From Rhopalosiphum padi (taxonomy: Eukaryota; Arthropoda; Insecta; Hemiptera; Aphididae): a stretch of DNA of 64,000 bases. Made by a program: the position numbers and the translations under genes. The stretch covers positions 20,646,001 through 20,710,000 of the forward strand of contig NC_083600.1 of NCBI RefSeq assembly GCF_020882245.1, given 5' to 3'. Positions within the stretch are counted from its first letter, which is position 1; each line of letters starts with the position of its first letter. The notes below the pieces were generated by a model. The model had not been told where the DNA came from. It ran no database searches and was given only the letters and a program-made list of their open reading frames with translations. This document shows positions 1 to 14,517 of this stretch, piece after piece.

Positions 1-313
1 TATTTATGAAAATACTCCTAATAATATTTCGTTTCAAATATTAAATAAAAAATGTATGTTGTTGTTGAAAAGAGTAGACAATTAAAAAAATTAAAACGAT
101 AAAAATAGTAAAAATATAATTTGTTTTAAATGTTGTTTTGTAACCACTTAAAATTATGCAAATCAATTATTTTAAAAAAAAGTTATTTTTTTCTGAAATA
201 ATTAGTATATTACTTTACATGGATTTGCGCCCCATACCTATATAATATCACTTATGAAGAAAGTAGCCATAAGTAGCAATATTATATAGGCATCACGATC
301 AAAAGATACTCAC

Positions 314-532
314 CGATTTCTTAGCAAAGCATTCTTTGCGTTTTTTTCCAGCAATATTTCTTTTGGGACACTGTAAAGATTGATCATTCCATTGTTTTGT
401 ATTTTTTATCGCTATTGGTGAAGTAGGCGCTTGGTCTGCAGGCATTTCGTTATTTTGATTTTCGGCCGATTCCCACCAACGGTCTAACGACGGTCGGCGG
501 ACGTCCCACGTATTTCGATTGTTCTTATTCAT
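314..532 (-). CDS. First coding exon of an unrecognised gene (continues off the left edge)
   Basis: A 73-codon open exon starts with ATG at 530-532 and ends at a strong splice donor, TCG|GTGAGTATC, read on the minus strand. The intron runs leftwards out of the window, so only the N-terminus is visible. The peptide begins MNKNNRNTWDVRRPSLDRWW and continues acidic/polar, then ends basic (GKKRKECFAKKS). There is no signal peptide or membrane segment. Its base composition is richer in GC and CpG than the surroundings, which supports coding. I do not recognise the family. The start is the only ATG ahead of the open frame. It could instead be a chance ORF, but the donor and composition argue against that. 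Confidence 0.5.
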
Positions 533-3500
533 AGTACTATATATAATAATATATTGCTAAATGTGTGTCACAACTCACAAGCACCTTTAGAGTACCTTTA
601 CTTTAAGTTGGAGCAATGTGACGCCGAACTGTTTATATATAATCGTAATTGTATCATAATGTGTGTACATTTTTATAAAACGATATTACTCAACATAGTT
701 GTTGATGAAAATCTCTTGAATAATAAAATAATTAAATTGATATTATAATCGCCAAACAACTAATCTTGACGATATTTCCTAACAACAAGCGATATTTGAA
801 CCAATACCTTAAGGTCAACAAACGATGATAGACGCACTGTAAAAATAATATTATTATATTGCTAGTATAGGTGCCAAAGAACACCTATAGTAGATACAAT
901 CATCGCTAGTAATCGATTTTTCAGTTTATACACTATTAATATTCAATTTATCAGCTGCGTAATTGTATTCGATACATAATTTATTTTCAATATTGCTGTA
1001 CATTTTATAATATCTTTGATTAATGATTGAAATGGATTTTTCGACTTATGCTTTACAACCATGATCACTATTTTTATTTTAGTTTTTATATCATCGCTTT
1101 ATATAGAATGGGCGCTTTAAACGTTTTATACAGACCCGCTCTGTATAGATTGGAAATCGAATACAGATTGTACTTAACTGTGAACGACATTTTTTTTCCG
1201 TTTCTCAGTAGTTTAAGAAGGAAAAAAAAAGATGAAAAATGTATGCAAAGCACTCGTTTTTTCAAACAGCTTAATAGTATTTGGGTAAACCAAGTTTTGT
1301 TCAGAATCGTTTTCCAAACGGAACGATTAATCATTACTTTAAAATTTAATATAATAAAACACAATACTGGCACGGGTTCCCAGCTTTTGTCACGTGACGC
1401 CATTTTCGCGATTGATAAGCTTGTGTTATATAAACTATAAATAATATAATAGCATATTGTGATTAAATATTTAATGTTAAACACAATGCTGATTGAAAGA
1501 ATAACGAGTTATAGATTTATGTGAATAAACGTACATTTATCGGTATCAGAATATGGTGAAAATACGTCTGTAATAATATATACTGTACAAACCTCATTTT
1601 AACTTACACCATGTAAATATTCAATCATTATAACTAAAATATTAACATGTAACGTTAGTATTCAACGTATCATATCGTTTTGATAAATTTTGAAATAACT
1701 GCGTTTGTTTAAGTTTTTATTTATCAGTAAATAGTAATATTATGTTAGCGTACATTTTATTTTCAATTTAACAATTTTGGATCATTTTAAATCTACTGTT
1801 TTTCGTTTTTATTTTTATTTAAGCTCTTAAGCTTAACACATTTAATTCAATCGAAATCATTTGTAAAAGTTTAATTTAATCAAAAGCTCCCTTAGCTTAT
1901 TTACAATTTTCTAACATCACTTTTATCATTTGAAAAAGAAAAGTGTTTTTACTGGATTGCAATAAAGATTTTTTGAAAGCTAGAAAACTTTTCACATTCG
2001 ATACCATTATAAGTTTCAAATATCCTATTGCGCAGTTGTACACATTTACGAAGTATTATGTGATATCGTCTATTTATTATTATCTATATTCTACAAAATA
2101 TAACCTGCTGCAGTAGGCGTGTTTGATTATTCGGTTTTCAGTAACTCACATTTGAAAATAAAATAATTTAATACATTTTAAGTAGGAAAATTAAAATTTT
2201 ATTTATCTAAATATGATGTAATTAATAGAAAATTTTTACTTATCTTAAGTATTATTTTTAAATTCTGATCAAAGCATTGTTTCTTTTTATTAGCGTTTTT
2301 ATACGGCAAAAAAATGTAATCTATTTGGTAGTTTTTACTAACATCTCAAGAAATAATCGTAAATGGACTTATTATAAATCTTTATAGATCAGTGTATCTC
2401 CGTATCGCCTTGTATTATTATACTTGAACGTCTCCTAAGTACTAATATTTATGAACGTCAGTTAAACATATGTATAGGACCCTTGGGTTCTAATTAACCT
2501 CAAAGACAATTAATTATTGTTAAACAGAGAAATTCAAACATAGGGTAAGTGAGAGGAACGCATGAAACTTATATTTATAGCAATCATACATAAATGGGTC
2601 CATACTCGATCATCAGTATTGATTCCACGTGGCATTAACAATAATAATAATTCTTGACAGTTGACATAATATATTATGGAACCAATATCGCTTTAATAAC
2701 ATCGATATTATTCACCATATATTAAAGTTGCATCGTCGATTTAAGCCATTGAAGGTTGCTAGCAAAGAAGACACTTACATAAAATATAACCATTACTCTT
2801 ACCATTTCGCATCAGAATTTAAAAAAAAAAGAATAGCGAAGAATATCCAAAGAAACAAATAAGTACATATAAAATAAAATAATATGAAATCAAACAACAA
2901 CACAACAAATATCAACGTCGGATAGTTTATTATTACATATTGGTATTGTATTACATTATTACAAAGTATTACGATCGCAACAAAAGTTCAATATAGCTCT
3001 TCTTTAAATCCACATGTGACTGTAGAGATATTTTTTTTTTTTGAATTCTCTCTCTGTGTTTTCCAGAAAAGCGTTAAAAACTACAGAAAAAGGGCAAAAC
3101 TCACATTAAAACCATAATAACTCAGTGTCTTGAATGGACAAGATCTCAAGCCTTCTGTAATTCAAAGACCCAAGTCATAGTTCTGTCCATTGTAACAATA
3201 CTCACGTAGGTCGACTCTGACACGAAAATATTTACTATTCATTCTTACACACGATCCTGCACAAAACTATTTAAGTTTCGTTTTCTGAGTTCATTACCGC
3301 CCATTCAATATGGACAAATATCGTTCATATTATACATAGAATTGTCATAAATCACGTATTTACTATTTTGACAAAAATATATATCTTTTTTAAATTAAGT
3401 TTTATTAAAACTTCAAATAAACTTTTCTTTATAGATAAATAAAAAACTAATACGATGATTCCAATTTAAACACATCACGCATAATTTAAGAAATACTTGT

Positions 3501-6500
3501 AGAATAGAATGTATCACAATACTCCAATTTTTTCACGAAAATACAAGTATGTTAAATAAATTGTAGATACTAAATAATCTTTATTTTGTTGTATATTTCT
3601 CTTTTTATTATATTTTTGATAAAACTTATAAATATGTATAATGAAATAATGCATAGTCCAAAGCTAGGTTGGATTGGAGAACATGGGTCCGGCTATTTTA
3701 AGAGCTCGTTGGAATTAATTTGTAATTTTTGAAATTTTGATAGTTATACTTATTTAATAAAAAAATAATTAAAGTATAATTTGTTTTTTTTTCTTTTTTC
3801 ATTTAAATAATATTGTAAAAATAAAACTAAAAAAGACATTATTATTATCAAAATGCTATAGTCAAAAATAGACTTTCCATAATTTATTGTGGTTTTTATT
3901 GAGTACTGAAAGTTTTTTATAGAGCTTAAAAATATTTAGTAGAGAGGCGTAAAATTTGATGTAGCGCCCCCCTCCCCCACGGTTGATTTGAATGGAAATT
4001 CGTGCGTAACTATTAAAAATTAATTATTTTCATTTTTAAGCGTACCTCAAACAAGATAAAAGTATACGTAATAATATATTTTAGATTATATCTATATAAT
4101 TATTATTAAGTAATAATTTAAAGTAATAATTAATAAATAAATAACACTTCTTTTTGCAAAACAAAATAAAAGTAATTAATTTTAAAAATAGATATTTCAT
4201 ATACAAAACTCCCAATAAGCTTAGATGCTTAGATTGTGTTCAGTTAGTAGAGTTATATACTTATATACTTATATTCTATATGTTTTATAATAATGTCTCA
4301 TTATAGACTATAAGAATGATAAATTGTGCGAAATTATATTTACATTCTAGGAAACGTTATAACTAAAATAAAATAAAAACAAAATAAACTGTAAAATAGT
4401 ATATTATTTTATATTATGCCACGCAGTAGTGATAAAACGATACAGTATAAACATTAAATAACTATTGAGAAACTCCACAGTCATACAAATATACAATACA
4501 TAAATGGATATCACAACATATCATAATAAAAATTATACAATCATTTATAAAAACCATTTATGTTTTTAAATTATATAAATTAATATCACATTTTTACAAA
4601 AACTAGAGTGAACAAAAGAGTTATGCATGAAAATCCAAAAGTTGTATTACTGCCAGAAGCAATATTAACATGGTACTTATACAGCTATATTGAGTGCTAT
4701 AACGTTATTGATAATAATTATTTTAATTCATATTGGTCAGTTCATGAATATATTTGTATAATAATAACAAAATATAAGTGTACAATAATACATTTATTTA
4801 AATATGAGATATTTGATTCAGTAAAAACTAATTTTTACAGTACAACACAGGTTTAAAAAAATAAAATTTTAAAAATAGGTATTATTTATTTGTTGTTTTT
4901 AATTTTTTTTACTGAAATGTTTATGAAAATCCTCAAAACATCAAAACATGATGGAATAATTTTATATATGTAGATTAAGTAATCCAAATAATTTATTTTT
5001 ATTATAATATTTAAACAAAATTAAGAAGATCTTTTGTAGTGTACAAATCAAGGAATTTATCTGACTTCCCAACTAAAACTAAGATCTAAAATAATAGCAA
5101 TGTATTTTAAGTTATTAAAATTTGTAATAAAAATATATAATTACCAAATTAAATATTTTTTTTTTAAAATAAGCAATATTAGGTTTTGTAAAATGTAATT
5201 AACTATTATTTACATACAAGTATAAACAATTCATTTTTATTTAATCTAATGAAAAATCCAAAACATAACCTCCTATATTACTTATCTGGCTTATCATATA
5301 TTATATTAAACGATTAAATATCATTTAAATTCAATTTTTTTTACAGATTGTATTAAAATTAATAAATAACACTTAGAAAGCTGCAGTAGTCAGTGATAAT
5401 ATATATTAATGATTTTTTTCTTTCCAAAAAAAACTTTATAATAAGTCCTTATGTGACATATTGTAACTCACAATTCACACAATAAATTCAAACAACTGTG
5501 GTTGACTTGAAAAATGTGTAAAAAAAATTCAATTTCAAAATGTTTTCAAACAAAAGATGTACAATAATTCTAAATGAAAAATAATTTTTACACTTTTATT
5601 ATACTTATAATAATTGAATTTATTTTGAATATTATTTAATAGCAGGACATTAGGTACACTTTTTAAATAGGTACTAAATATTATATTCATATGTTTTATT
5701 ATATAATTTATTTACTAGATATGTTTTTGACTGAAAATTAATTAATAATTACAAGTCAAGACTTGCGTTTGTTTAAATAAAAAGATCCATTTTTTTACAA
5801 AAACGAAAATAATATTTTTAAAGATGAAAATAGAATTAAGGGTATAGCCTGTAGAGCACTCGTCTTCCTCTTCTTATATTGGTAAAGGTTATAGACGTTA
5901 TTTTAGAAGTTTATTATTATTTATTATAAACTCGATCGCATTGAAAAAATATTAAATACAAAAACCTATACTATTAAAAAAAAACTTGAGTAAACATAGT
6001 ATTTTTAAGACGTTTTTACTGTTTTAAATTGATTTGAGATAAACATAATTAATTAATAAGGATTTCTTTAATTTAATGAATAAAATAAATAGTTATGTAA
6101 GCGTATTATAAAATGGTTAACATTTTAAATACCTATAACTCAATATATTTTATATTCTATTGTTAAATACTAACGTGCTTGTGTAAATTAGCTGAAGTGT
6201 CTTCATTAGTTGCAATTGGAAAAATCTATTTGTTGGTAAAAACTTTGATTTGGTTTCGTATTGTGCGAGCTAAACATTATTTTTTAATTCCGTTAAGTTT
6301 AAATGGGACAATTTCTTATCATAAGATTGATATCATGTCGAAAAACGACCTCCGGCTTAACGAGATGCTCGATAATTATAGCTTGAAAGCAAATTAAAAT
6401 TATTAGAGTTTTTTTTTTACTTTTTACGGTGTTGAATTTTTTTGATAGACCATATACTAACAATACATTTTAAGATGATTAAGTTACGCATTAAGTGATC

Positions 6501-9500
6501 CAACAATTTTTTAAAAAATTGTAGGAACGATAAATTATACACCATTAAAAATAGATTCATAGTATAAAAAGATAATGATATAAACTAAGTGTATTTAAAT
6601 TTTATCGTAAATAAAAAATAATAATATGAAAATTTGGTGAAAATTTCAAGTAGGTATCTACGATTTATCGTTTTTGAATTACACAAAAAAAAAAATATAG
6701 ATTTTGTCAAAAATTAGGCTTGCACGATAATTCCCGTTTTCTATATTTTTTTTTGTTTTTGTCAACTATACATTTTTACATTTGATTTCCTCAAAGTATC
6801 AACTAGATCCAATTTGCTACTAGAAATCACGCTCAGTTTTATAAATCAAAGCATTTTTACTGTCTCAAAAGTGTAGATTGACAAAAAAACACATTATAAA
6901 AATAAAATATTCATCGCTTGAGAATATTAAGTTATTTTACCTAAAGAATTATTACGCATATTATTATTACCAATATAAATATAATAATACCTTATAACAA
7001 ATATAATAGATATTTAATGACCAATTGCACTGACGCACTGTTTAGTGGTCTTAAAATACATTATTGTAAGATCAATAAATAACTTACTTCTCTACGCGAA
7101 ATCTAAAATATTTTGCACGATATAGTATTAGTATATAATGCTGGTGATTTACATCCAAAGATAGTTTCTAAAACCTTATTATTAGTGCAATATATTGAAG
7201 TGCAGCGTTAAGTTATTTGATTAAACATAAATTATTTTACTTGTCGATCTCATGAATATTTATATATAATTATGACACGAGCAAATAAGTTTCCATTTGT
7301 GTTTAAATATCAATAAAATATTGATCTATTTAGAAAGTTTTAAAATGTATTAATCATAAGTTAATGATACAGAGTTAAATCGTTAATGTGTTTGAAACTA
7401 AAAATCTTTAACTTTTGGATAATATTACCGTCCTACATAAATTCTCGAGAAATAGGTTTGAGCTAATTGTATATACTTTGTTTTATTAATGCCACACAGG
7501 TACACAAGTTTTTTTCTTATTGTTTTAAAATTATCACATGTAATTTATCACTTTTATCTGTTTTGATTATTGAATACAATTATTATTAATAGATATTTTT
7601 TATACAATATTTAGATTTGTTGGGTTTTATTTAAAAACAATTTTTTAAAACGTTTTTTTTTTTTTAATTTTTTTTTTTTACTGTAGTTAAATTACAGTTT
7701 ATACTGATAAGTTTTATAAATTATAGTAATAAATAAAAATTACCTATAAAAAGCTTATTAATATAATGTTAAAGGAGTATTTAAATTAAATTAAACGCCC
7801 ATAAATAATAATCATTAATTTTAATATTTTTAACCATCCGAAAATATAAAATAGCACTGTAACAATTCCATAGTTAATACGTATTGAATACTTTTTTTTT
7901 AAATTTTTTTATCCTAGTTCCTAAGCTGAATTATTATTAGTCGTCTTTGCGGTCTTCAGTAGTAAGTTATTACTTTGGGACATTTTTGGTCATTACAATA
8001 TCTTTAACAACCAATCATAGTCAAAAAATAAAAATGCTTAGATTATTACACAATCATTATGCATAAAAATAGATAAATATCTGATATTTAAAAATTAATT
8101 ATTTTAAACTTGATCGCGTGAAGAAACGATAAAAGTTTGTTATATTATATTTTATATTTTACTATGACAATACTCATGAAATATTAATTTATTGATAATA
8201 ATTTTATAATCATTGAATGTTATCAACCACTCGATTTTTGTTTCTAAATCATGAATATACAAATGGTTTAATTTTTCGACCTATAAAAACACGTCTTATA
8301 TACTATTTTCACGTAAGATATAATAATGTATCAACAATTTGGGTAACTACCACAAATAACTGCAGTATTGATCCAAGTCATATATTTCTATTTGAAAATT
8401 ATCTTTAATATAATTAACTGAAGTCTACGAAATTGGTTTTAAAAATCATTGGGAAAAGACAGAAAATCGTTAAATGTGAAAATAATTTATTTCGTATATA
8501 ATAGGTATTACTAAAATCTAGTAAAATTGTCTGTTTCAATTAAGTTTTTATTTGACATTAAAAACTTCTTATTTTCCATTAGAAAACCTGCATTGGCATT
8601 TCACAAAAGAATTTATGAATTCTTAGAAAACGAATAAGTTCTTCCAATTAACAAGTTTATATTTTGAAAATGTATGAGTGTTATGGCTATATACTATTGT
8701 AGGTACTAAGCAGATATAATGCTATAAATTAAAATTCTACGCGATGAATAACGAAATGCACGCCTTTCTTGATAAAGATGAACATAAAATATCTATGCAA
8801 ATTATTTCTTTTCTAAAAACAGTGATGTACAGCACAATGCCCTACATTATATTATATTCTAAACTTTTTTAACATAAATAATAATTTATTTTTGTAAGCT
8901 TCATATTAAAAATAATACATATTTTATGTAAGATTTCATTTTAACAAAATGTATTTGATATTTCAAGACACGAATGATGTGTTGCATAACACTCTTTATG
9001 CGTATGCATATGCATTTAATTTTATTTTCAATCAAATATCTTAAACATAGTTTGTTCGATACACAATCGTTCAAGCTGAACGATAAGAAATATTTTTATC
9101 AGTTATTTTTCAATATTTCTCTTTGCTAGTTGGTATTTTATAACGATTTTTCGTAGTCACGGACGATTAATGTGCACTGACGTAAACGAAATTGTCAACC
9201 GAATTTATGACACTTCACACCCTCTCAGACACGTACATTCTATATCCTACAGACCAAGAACTTGTTTGATTGACGATTTTGACAAACAATTTTTATCGAA
9301 ATACGTATATATTTTATTTTTTCGTATAAGGTTGAATTACATACATATATATTATATAGTTATATTATCTTACCACGATTCGTACAACGATTTACAAAGT
9401 CTTCTACAGTAAATCTTAATATTTAAATTTTTAACATTAATTCCCATGATATAATATTACTTGATATATAGTTTACTGTATTAAATATGCATCGAACCAA

Positions 9501-11199
9501 CTACAATTGTAAATAATATTATGAAATCTTTCGTGTCTGTTACCTTACCTAGACGCATGAATGATTATTTTCGTTGCAACTATAGTGAAAGAACCGTTCA
9601 AAAATAAATATTATATAAAAAAAACAGAAGTGTTATGTTTACACGGCTGTATAATAAGTACCGTAAGGGGGTAAAGCATACATACCGAGTAATTTTTTTT
9701 ATCAGTAAAAACACTCACCGTATCGCATAGTAACATGGTAATTCTAAAAAATATTTCTTGATAAGAATTTTTGAGTATATGAAACTCTATAGAAAATGTT
9801 TTTTTTGTATTTTTATATTCTGTAATATATTTTGTCCATTGTACATTTAAAATTCGTTATTTTTTTAAACTACACAACAAAATTAATTAACGGCGCTTTT
9901 TATTCCATATGTTTGAATGTTAATAAGTTTAATAGAAAAATATTAAACCAGTTTATTTCGTATTTAATTAGCCATAAATATTTAAAGTTTCGAGAAGCTG
10001 TGCGAGAGCCGGCAAAATGTTGGCACGTTTCTCCGCTCGTTAAATGTATAAACACTATACATATAGGCACAAATGAGAATTACTTTAAAAGCAACCGACG
10101 CTCTAGTATTTTTAACAAAAGTAAAAGAGGTTATGAGTGGGTGCATTGATTTGAAATATTAATATAAATAAAAAACATTTTAATTTTAAAATTAATTTTT
10201 TTACTATTAAATTACAAAAGTAAATTTATTTTTAGTTTTACTATTAGAAAAATCATTTAACACCAATAAAATGTCAAATGTGTACGTTATTTTCAATTCA
10301 AAGCTAAGTTATCCTAAACTATTAAATAGATTTTGTAGCATTATCGATCTTATCCATGTTTTCAACCTTTAAATTCAAAATATCTTTGAAAACGTTTTTG
10401 ATTATCATTATTTATGATATTAAGGAATATTTACAAGCACTTAATAAGTCCTGAAAGTAATTAACCGCGCATTAATTTGCTTAAATAGCTATTAAATAAT
10501 TTTTGGAAATAAATTGAATAAAATTGATCAATAATCGTAACTTTATTTATCAATAATTATACGATATAAATTAATTAAGTGGATACCTACAGGTGCTTAC
10601 CTATATTTCATACTTTCATTCGAGTTTACCTACAAAAAGTGATTTACACAGCTTGGTATTTAAACATTTACTTTCTGAAGAAAATATTTTTGCTTTACCA
10701 ACAATAATAGTATAATTCATAAAATAAATACAATGGGTTTTTCAATAATATTTGTTCTCTAGTTTTTTTGATTTATTGCAACTATATAATTTATTATAAG
10801 ATCTAAAAGATCTTTAAAATTTTAAGTTCATTATAATACAATAATATTATGATGATTACTAGTTTTTTTTTATAACACACACTTTTCAAGTATAGCGTAA
10901 AACATATATATATATTATTATTAATAATAATATAAGTACCTAATAATTTCATGAATTGTCGATAGAATTCAATGATATTAAGAATGTTTATATATCGTTC
11001 GTCTTTAGTATTGTATTAAACAACACAAAAATATCATGAATGTTTGAATTTTATAAAAATTTAGGTATTAACCATTATGTCGATAATTTTATTGAAATTA
11101 CTTATTAAATATCCATTAATTAAATAACGGTACATAAAAAAAATATGTGAAAAAATCAATATTGTAAATACAGGCTACCTCCCCCTAAAGCAAAATATA
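533..11199. other. Long AT-rich stretch without a convincing gene
   Basis: This stretch has only short, AT-driven open frames without splice context or recognisable domains. Overlapping frames of 132-137 codons on both strands at 1027-1484 are the longest. They are Tyr/Phe/Ile/Leu-rich and look like chance frames. A slightly GC-richer patch lies at about 9980-10080. No RNA gene was recognised. Confidence 0.5.
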
Positions 11200-11203
11200 T
11201 TTG

Positions 11204-11362
11204 TGCTTATTTATTTATTATATTACATTACGGGACTAGCCCAAGGTACAGTTTTGAAAATATAGAAACAGTTAAACAAACAAACATTAAACATCGTCGT
11301 GTCGTGGGATCTCCACCGCTCTCTAATCCCCGCCTCACAACCCCGTCGTGTTTGCTAATCGA
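11204..11362 (-). mobile_element. Possible 3' end fragment of a non-LTR retroelement (reverse orientation)
   Basis: A TTTA-rich run is followed by ACGGGACTAGCCCAAGGTAC and, about 130 bases on, by GTGTTTGCTAATCG. The same two landmarks in the same order and spacing occur at 52119-52265 (GGACAAGCCCAATAC, then CGTTTGCTAATC). A TTTA run at one end and shared internal landmarks suggest two copies of one retroelement tail lying in reverse orientation. No coding sequence remains. Confidence 0.35.
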
Positions 11363-11699
11363 ATGAAATTTTATCATAACGAAATAACTATTGAAACACT
11401 GGTTCGATATTGGTGTTTTATTAAATGTTTTTATTTTACCTATCGAAATCCCCAGAAAAACATTTTTACTTCGGAATACAAAATTAAAAATATAAGTTTT
11501 GATTAAAAAAAAAGAAGTAAATAACTTAAAAAAAATAAATACGAGTTATACAAACGAAATCAAGATTTTCGCATAATCAGAAACACTAGTTGAAAGTTAA
11601 AAAGTTTAATTTAATCTGTGGTTTTATCGTGGTTAATACTTTTCAATATATTAAGCATTTAAAAAAAAAATCATCCTATTACCCGCAGTGCCTTATGAC

Positions 11700-12023
11700 A
11701 GTTTCAAATAATCCATTCACCGGTGTCGAATTGACTTTGACGGGTATTCGCGTGACGCGGGTGAGAGTTTCCAAAAACACATTAAATACACAGACACATA
11801 GTCATACACGCCACAACTGTGTTTAATCCGTGCCAGCATGCCTACGGCACAGGTGAATTATTGGATTTCTGTGAATGCTTGTCAACATCGGGAAAGTGGT
11901 CGGTGTAACTGGGATTATATAATTTAAAGTGTGTGTAGTGTAATATACTTCATATATCATCCCTGAAACGAATAACGTCAATCTGTGATTTACAGCTGTT
12001 GATAGCGAACGTAAACAAGCCTG
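11700..12023 (+). promoter_or_regulatory. Candidate non-coding first exon/promoter region
   Basis: A CpG-containing, GC-richer block in very AT-rich DNA ends in a near-ideal splice donor, CCTG|GTAAGTTTT. No long reading frame runs through it. The coding exon at 24034 begins 17 bases after a splice acceptor, so that gene must have at least one upstream untranslated exon. This block is the best candidate I found on the correct strand. The 12 kb distance makes the link tentative. An internal acceptor (GATTTACAG at 11999) could give a much smaller exon. Confidence 0.3.
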
Positions 12024-14476
12024 GTAAGTTTTATTATTATTTGCTTTTCATGTTCAACTGCATTGATTCGGCAGAATCCAATAATATTGTAATACAAGTA
12101 ATATTTCTGTTATTCGATATTGATGGACAATATATGATGGAAGTATCTAACTATATATTAAAAACTATGTATATACTTATACATATTATTATTATTATTA
12201 TTGTTATTGTTATACATTTCAAACTTGTACCAATTTTAATTTTCGTGGCTACCCACCCCTACGAAGCGTCGATGGAAACTAAAACTTTGCGTTGATTCAT
12301 TTTATCGATAATATCTCGATTTCAGAATATGTTGTTGTTCATATAAAAATGCAATACGTTAATTTTTTTTATTTTAATTGTTTATGTTAATTTTTTAATT
12401 GTTTTCTTAAACGGGTAATTGTATTTTATTGTTTGACTGATATTCGTTTTATGCCCACGGTTCTCAACTGACACATAGCAGCATGATAATACCTAATGGT
12501 TATATGAATACATTTTACTTGAGAAAACTTGATTTTTTAGTTTTCTCTCTTGTATAATATTATCTAATATAAAAGTATTCTAAAAAAATTCATTTCCGTT
12601 TAATAGCTATACCTATTCTAAATCCTAAAGCAATTCACTATTCAGAGTCGAAATGATGATGTTTCTCATTCTTAGTAGAATTATGTGTCAAGTCTACGCT
12701 TGAAGAATATATAACATATGTGTATGATATCCGAATGTTAGTGTTTACCGCGACTGAATCAGATTTAATTAATTACCTTTAAAGCTAAATATAATGAATT
12801 TAATTATATTCTCAAAATAATAATATAATTGAATCAACGTTTTCCTTACTTTCTAGTATACATTTTATATTAATAGAATGTTATTACAAATAAAAATACC
12901 TGTCTGTAAAATTATATAAGATAATAATATATATTAATAGACATGATTAGTGTTTAAATTTTCAACCAATTAAGTCGTTTTATATTTCTAATAAGGGAAA
13001 ATTCTTGACGAACTTGATTAAATTACCTTTAAACTTTAATGATGATTCTACTTAAAACCATTCACAATAATAACAACTTTATAATAAATAATACCAATTT
13101 ATATTATTCACATTTTTACAAATGTAAATACTAAAAATAACAACCACGACTTAAAATATAATTGTACAACTAACGACAGACAAAACCATTTTATAATTAA
13201 ATGAAGAAAAATGATTTCAAAACAATTCTCGACATAACATTTTACAGTATTCTCTACATTTATCACTATCATCATATTTCTTGATTTATGGTTTAAACTG
13301 AACATTTTTATTTCGATTTTTCAAAATTAAATTTGTATACGTTAGGATATTATGTCATTACTTTTATAACTGCTGCATAATTTATTTTACTTAATAATTA
13401 AGTAAAAAATAAATAAATAGAAAGTGATAAATTTTAATTTCGACGTATTCATTCGAATTTTCTCATTTGATTACGTAGGTATTGTAAATTACATGTATTG
13501 TAATGTCGGTCTTGACAACCTTTGAAATGTTAAAATCGTTGTCATATTAAATTAACTTGAAATTAATCTTCTATCCCAACTTCAATGCTTCTATTTTTAA
13601 TTTATAGTCTGTTAGTTAATGATCTACTATATTAAGTTATCTAATGAAAACTAAAGGTTGAATAATTTTAAAAGGAAGACAATAAATGTATTGTGATCAT
13701 ATATCTTTTAAACGCTTACAACATGACAAAAATAAATTTTACTATTAAAATAAATACAATTGTTTTTATTTTAAATATTTCTAAATAATTTATTCTTTCT
13801 ACGTTTTAATAATTATTTTTAAGATCAATACATTGAAAATATTATTACATTTTACTACTACAGCCTGCAACTATTGTACATTTTTAATGGAAAATAAAAT
13901 TTAATTATACATCTAATTAAAAAGTTATTAATTTCAATTTATTTCTAATTATCAGCAACACATGATTATGAAAAAAACATTTTAAACATTTAAATAAAAG
14001 AAAAATATATTACGCTACATGGCTTAATATATAAATTTAATATACGCTCATCTCTTTTTAAATCATAAATATGAATATCAGATTTAATGAAAATAAAAAA
14101 TGTAGAATTTCTAAACTGTGTTATTGTATTATGTAATAAAATACTGGTTAATTTAAAAAATGGATGTTTTCTAAATACACTTTTTGATTGATATTAGTCA
14201 TTGTAAAAATTATAATTTAAAATAGTCTGAATAAATTACGTTTTATCATTAATATAATATTAGTGAAATAACAGTAACTTGATGTACGAGTGATGAAATA
14301 ATATATTCATCTTCATTTAAATTTAACTCAAATTACATTGTCTTACTATTTAAATTCAAACTATAATATGGCCTTTCTAATTTTCATAGAAATCCACATT
14401 CTCGTATGACATACACCTTGTTGTATCATATTATTTAAATACGGGTTGATGTGACTTAATGAAACTATGGCACTAC

Positions 14477-14517
<41 letters not shown>

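Noticed and set aside
1027..1484. Overlapping 137- and 132-codon frames on opposite strands
   Set aside because: They have no splice context or recognisable motif, and composition is dominated by Tyr/Phe/Ile/Leu/Lys as expected from AT-rich chance frames.
11999..12295. 98-codon frame at the candidate leader exon
   Set aside because: It runs through a strong splice donor at 12023 and has no recognisable content downstream.
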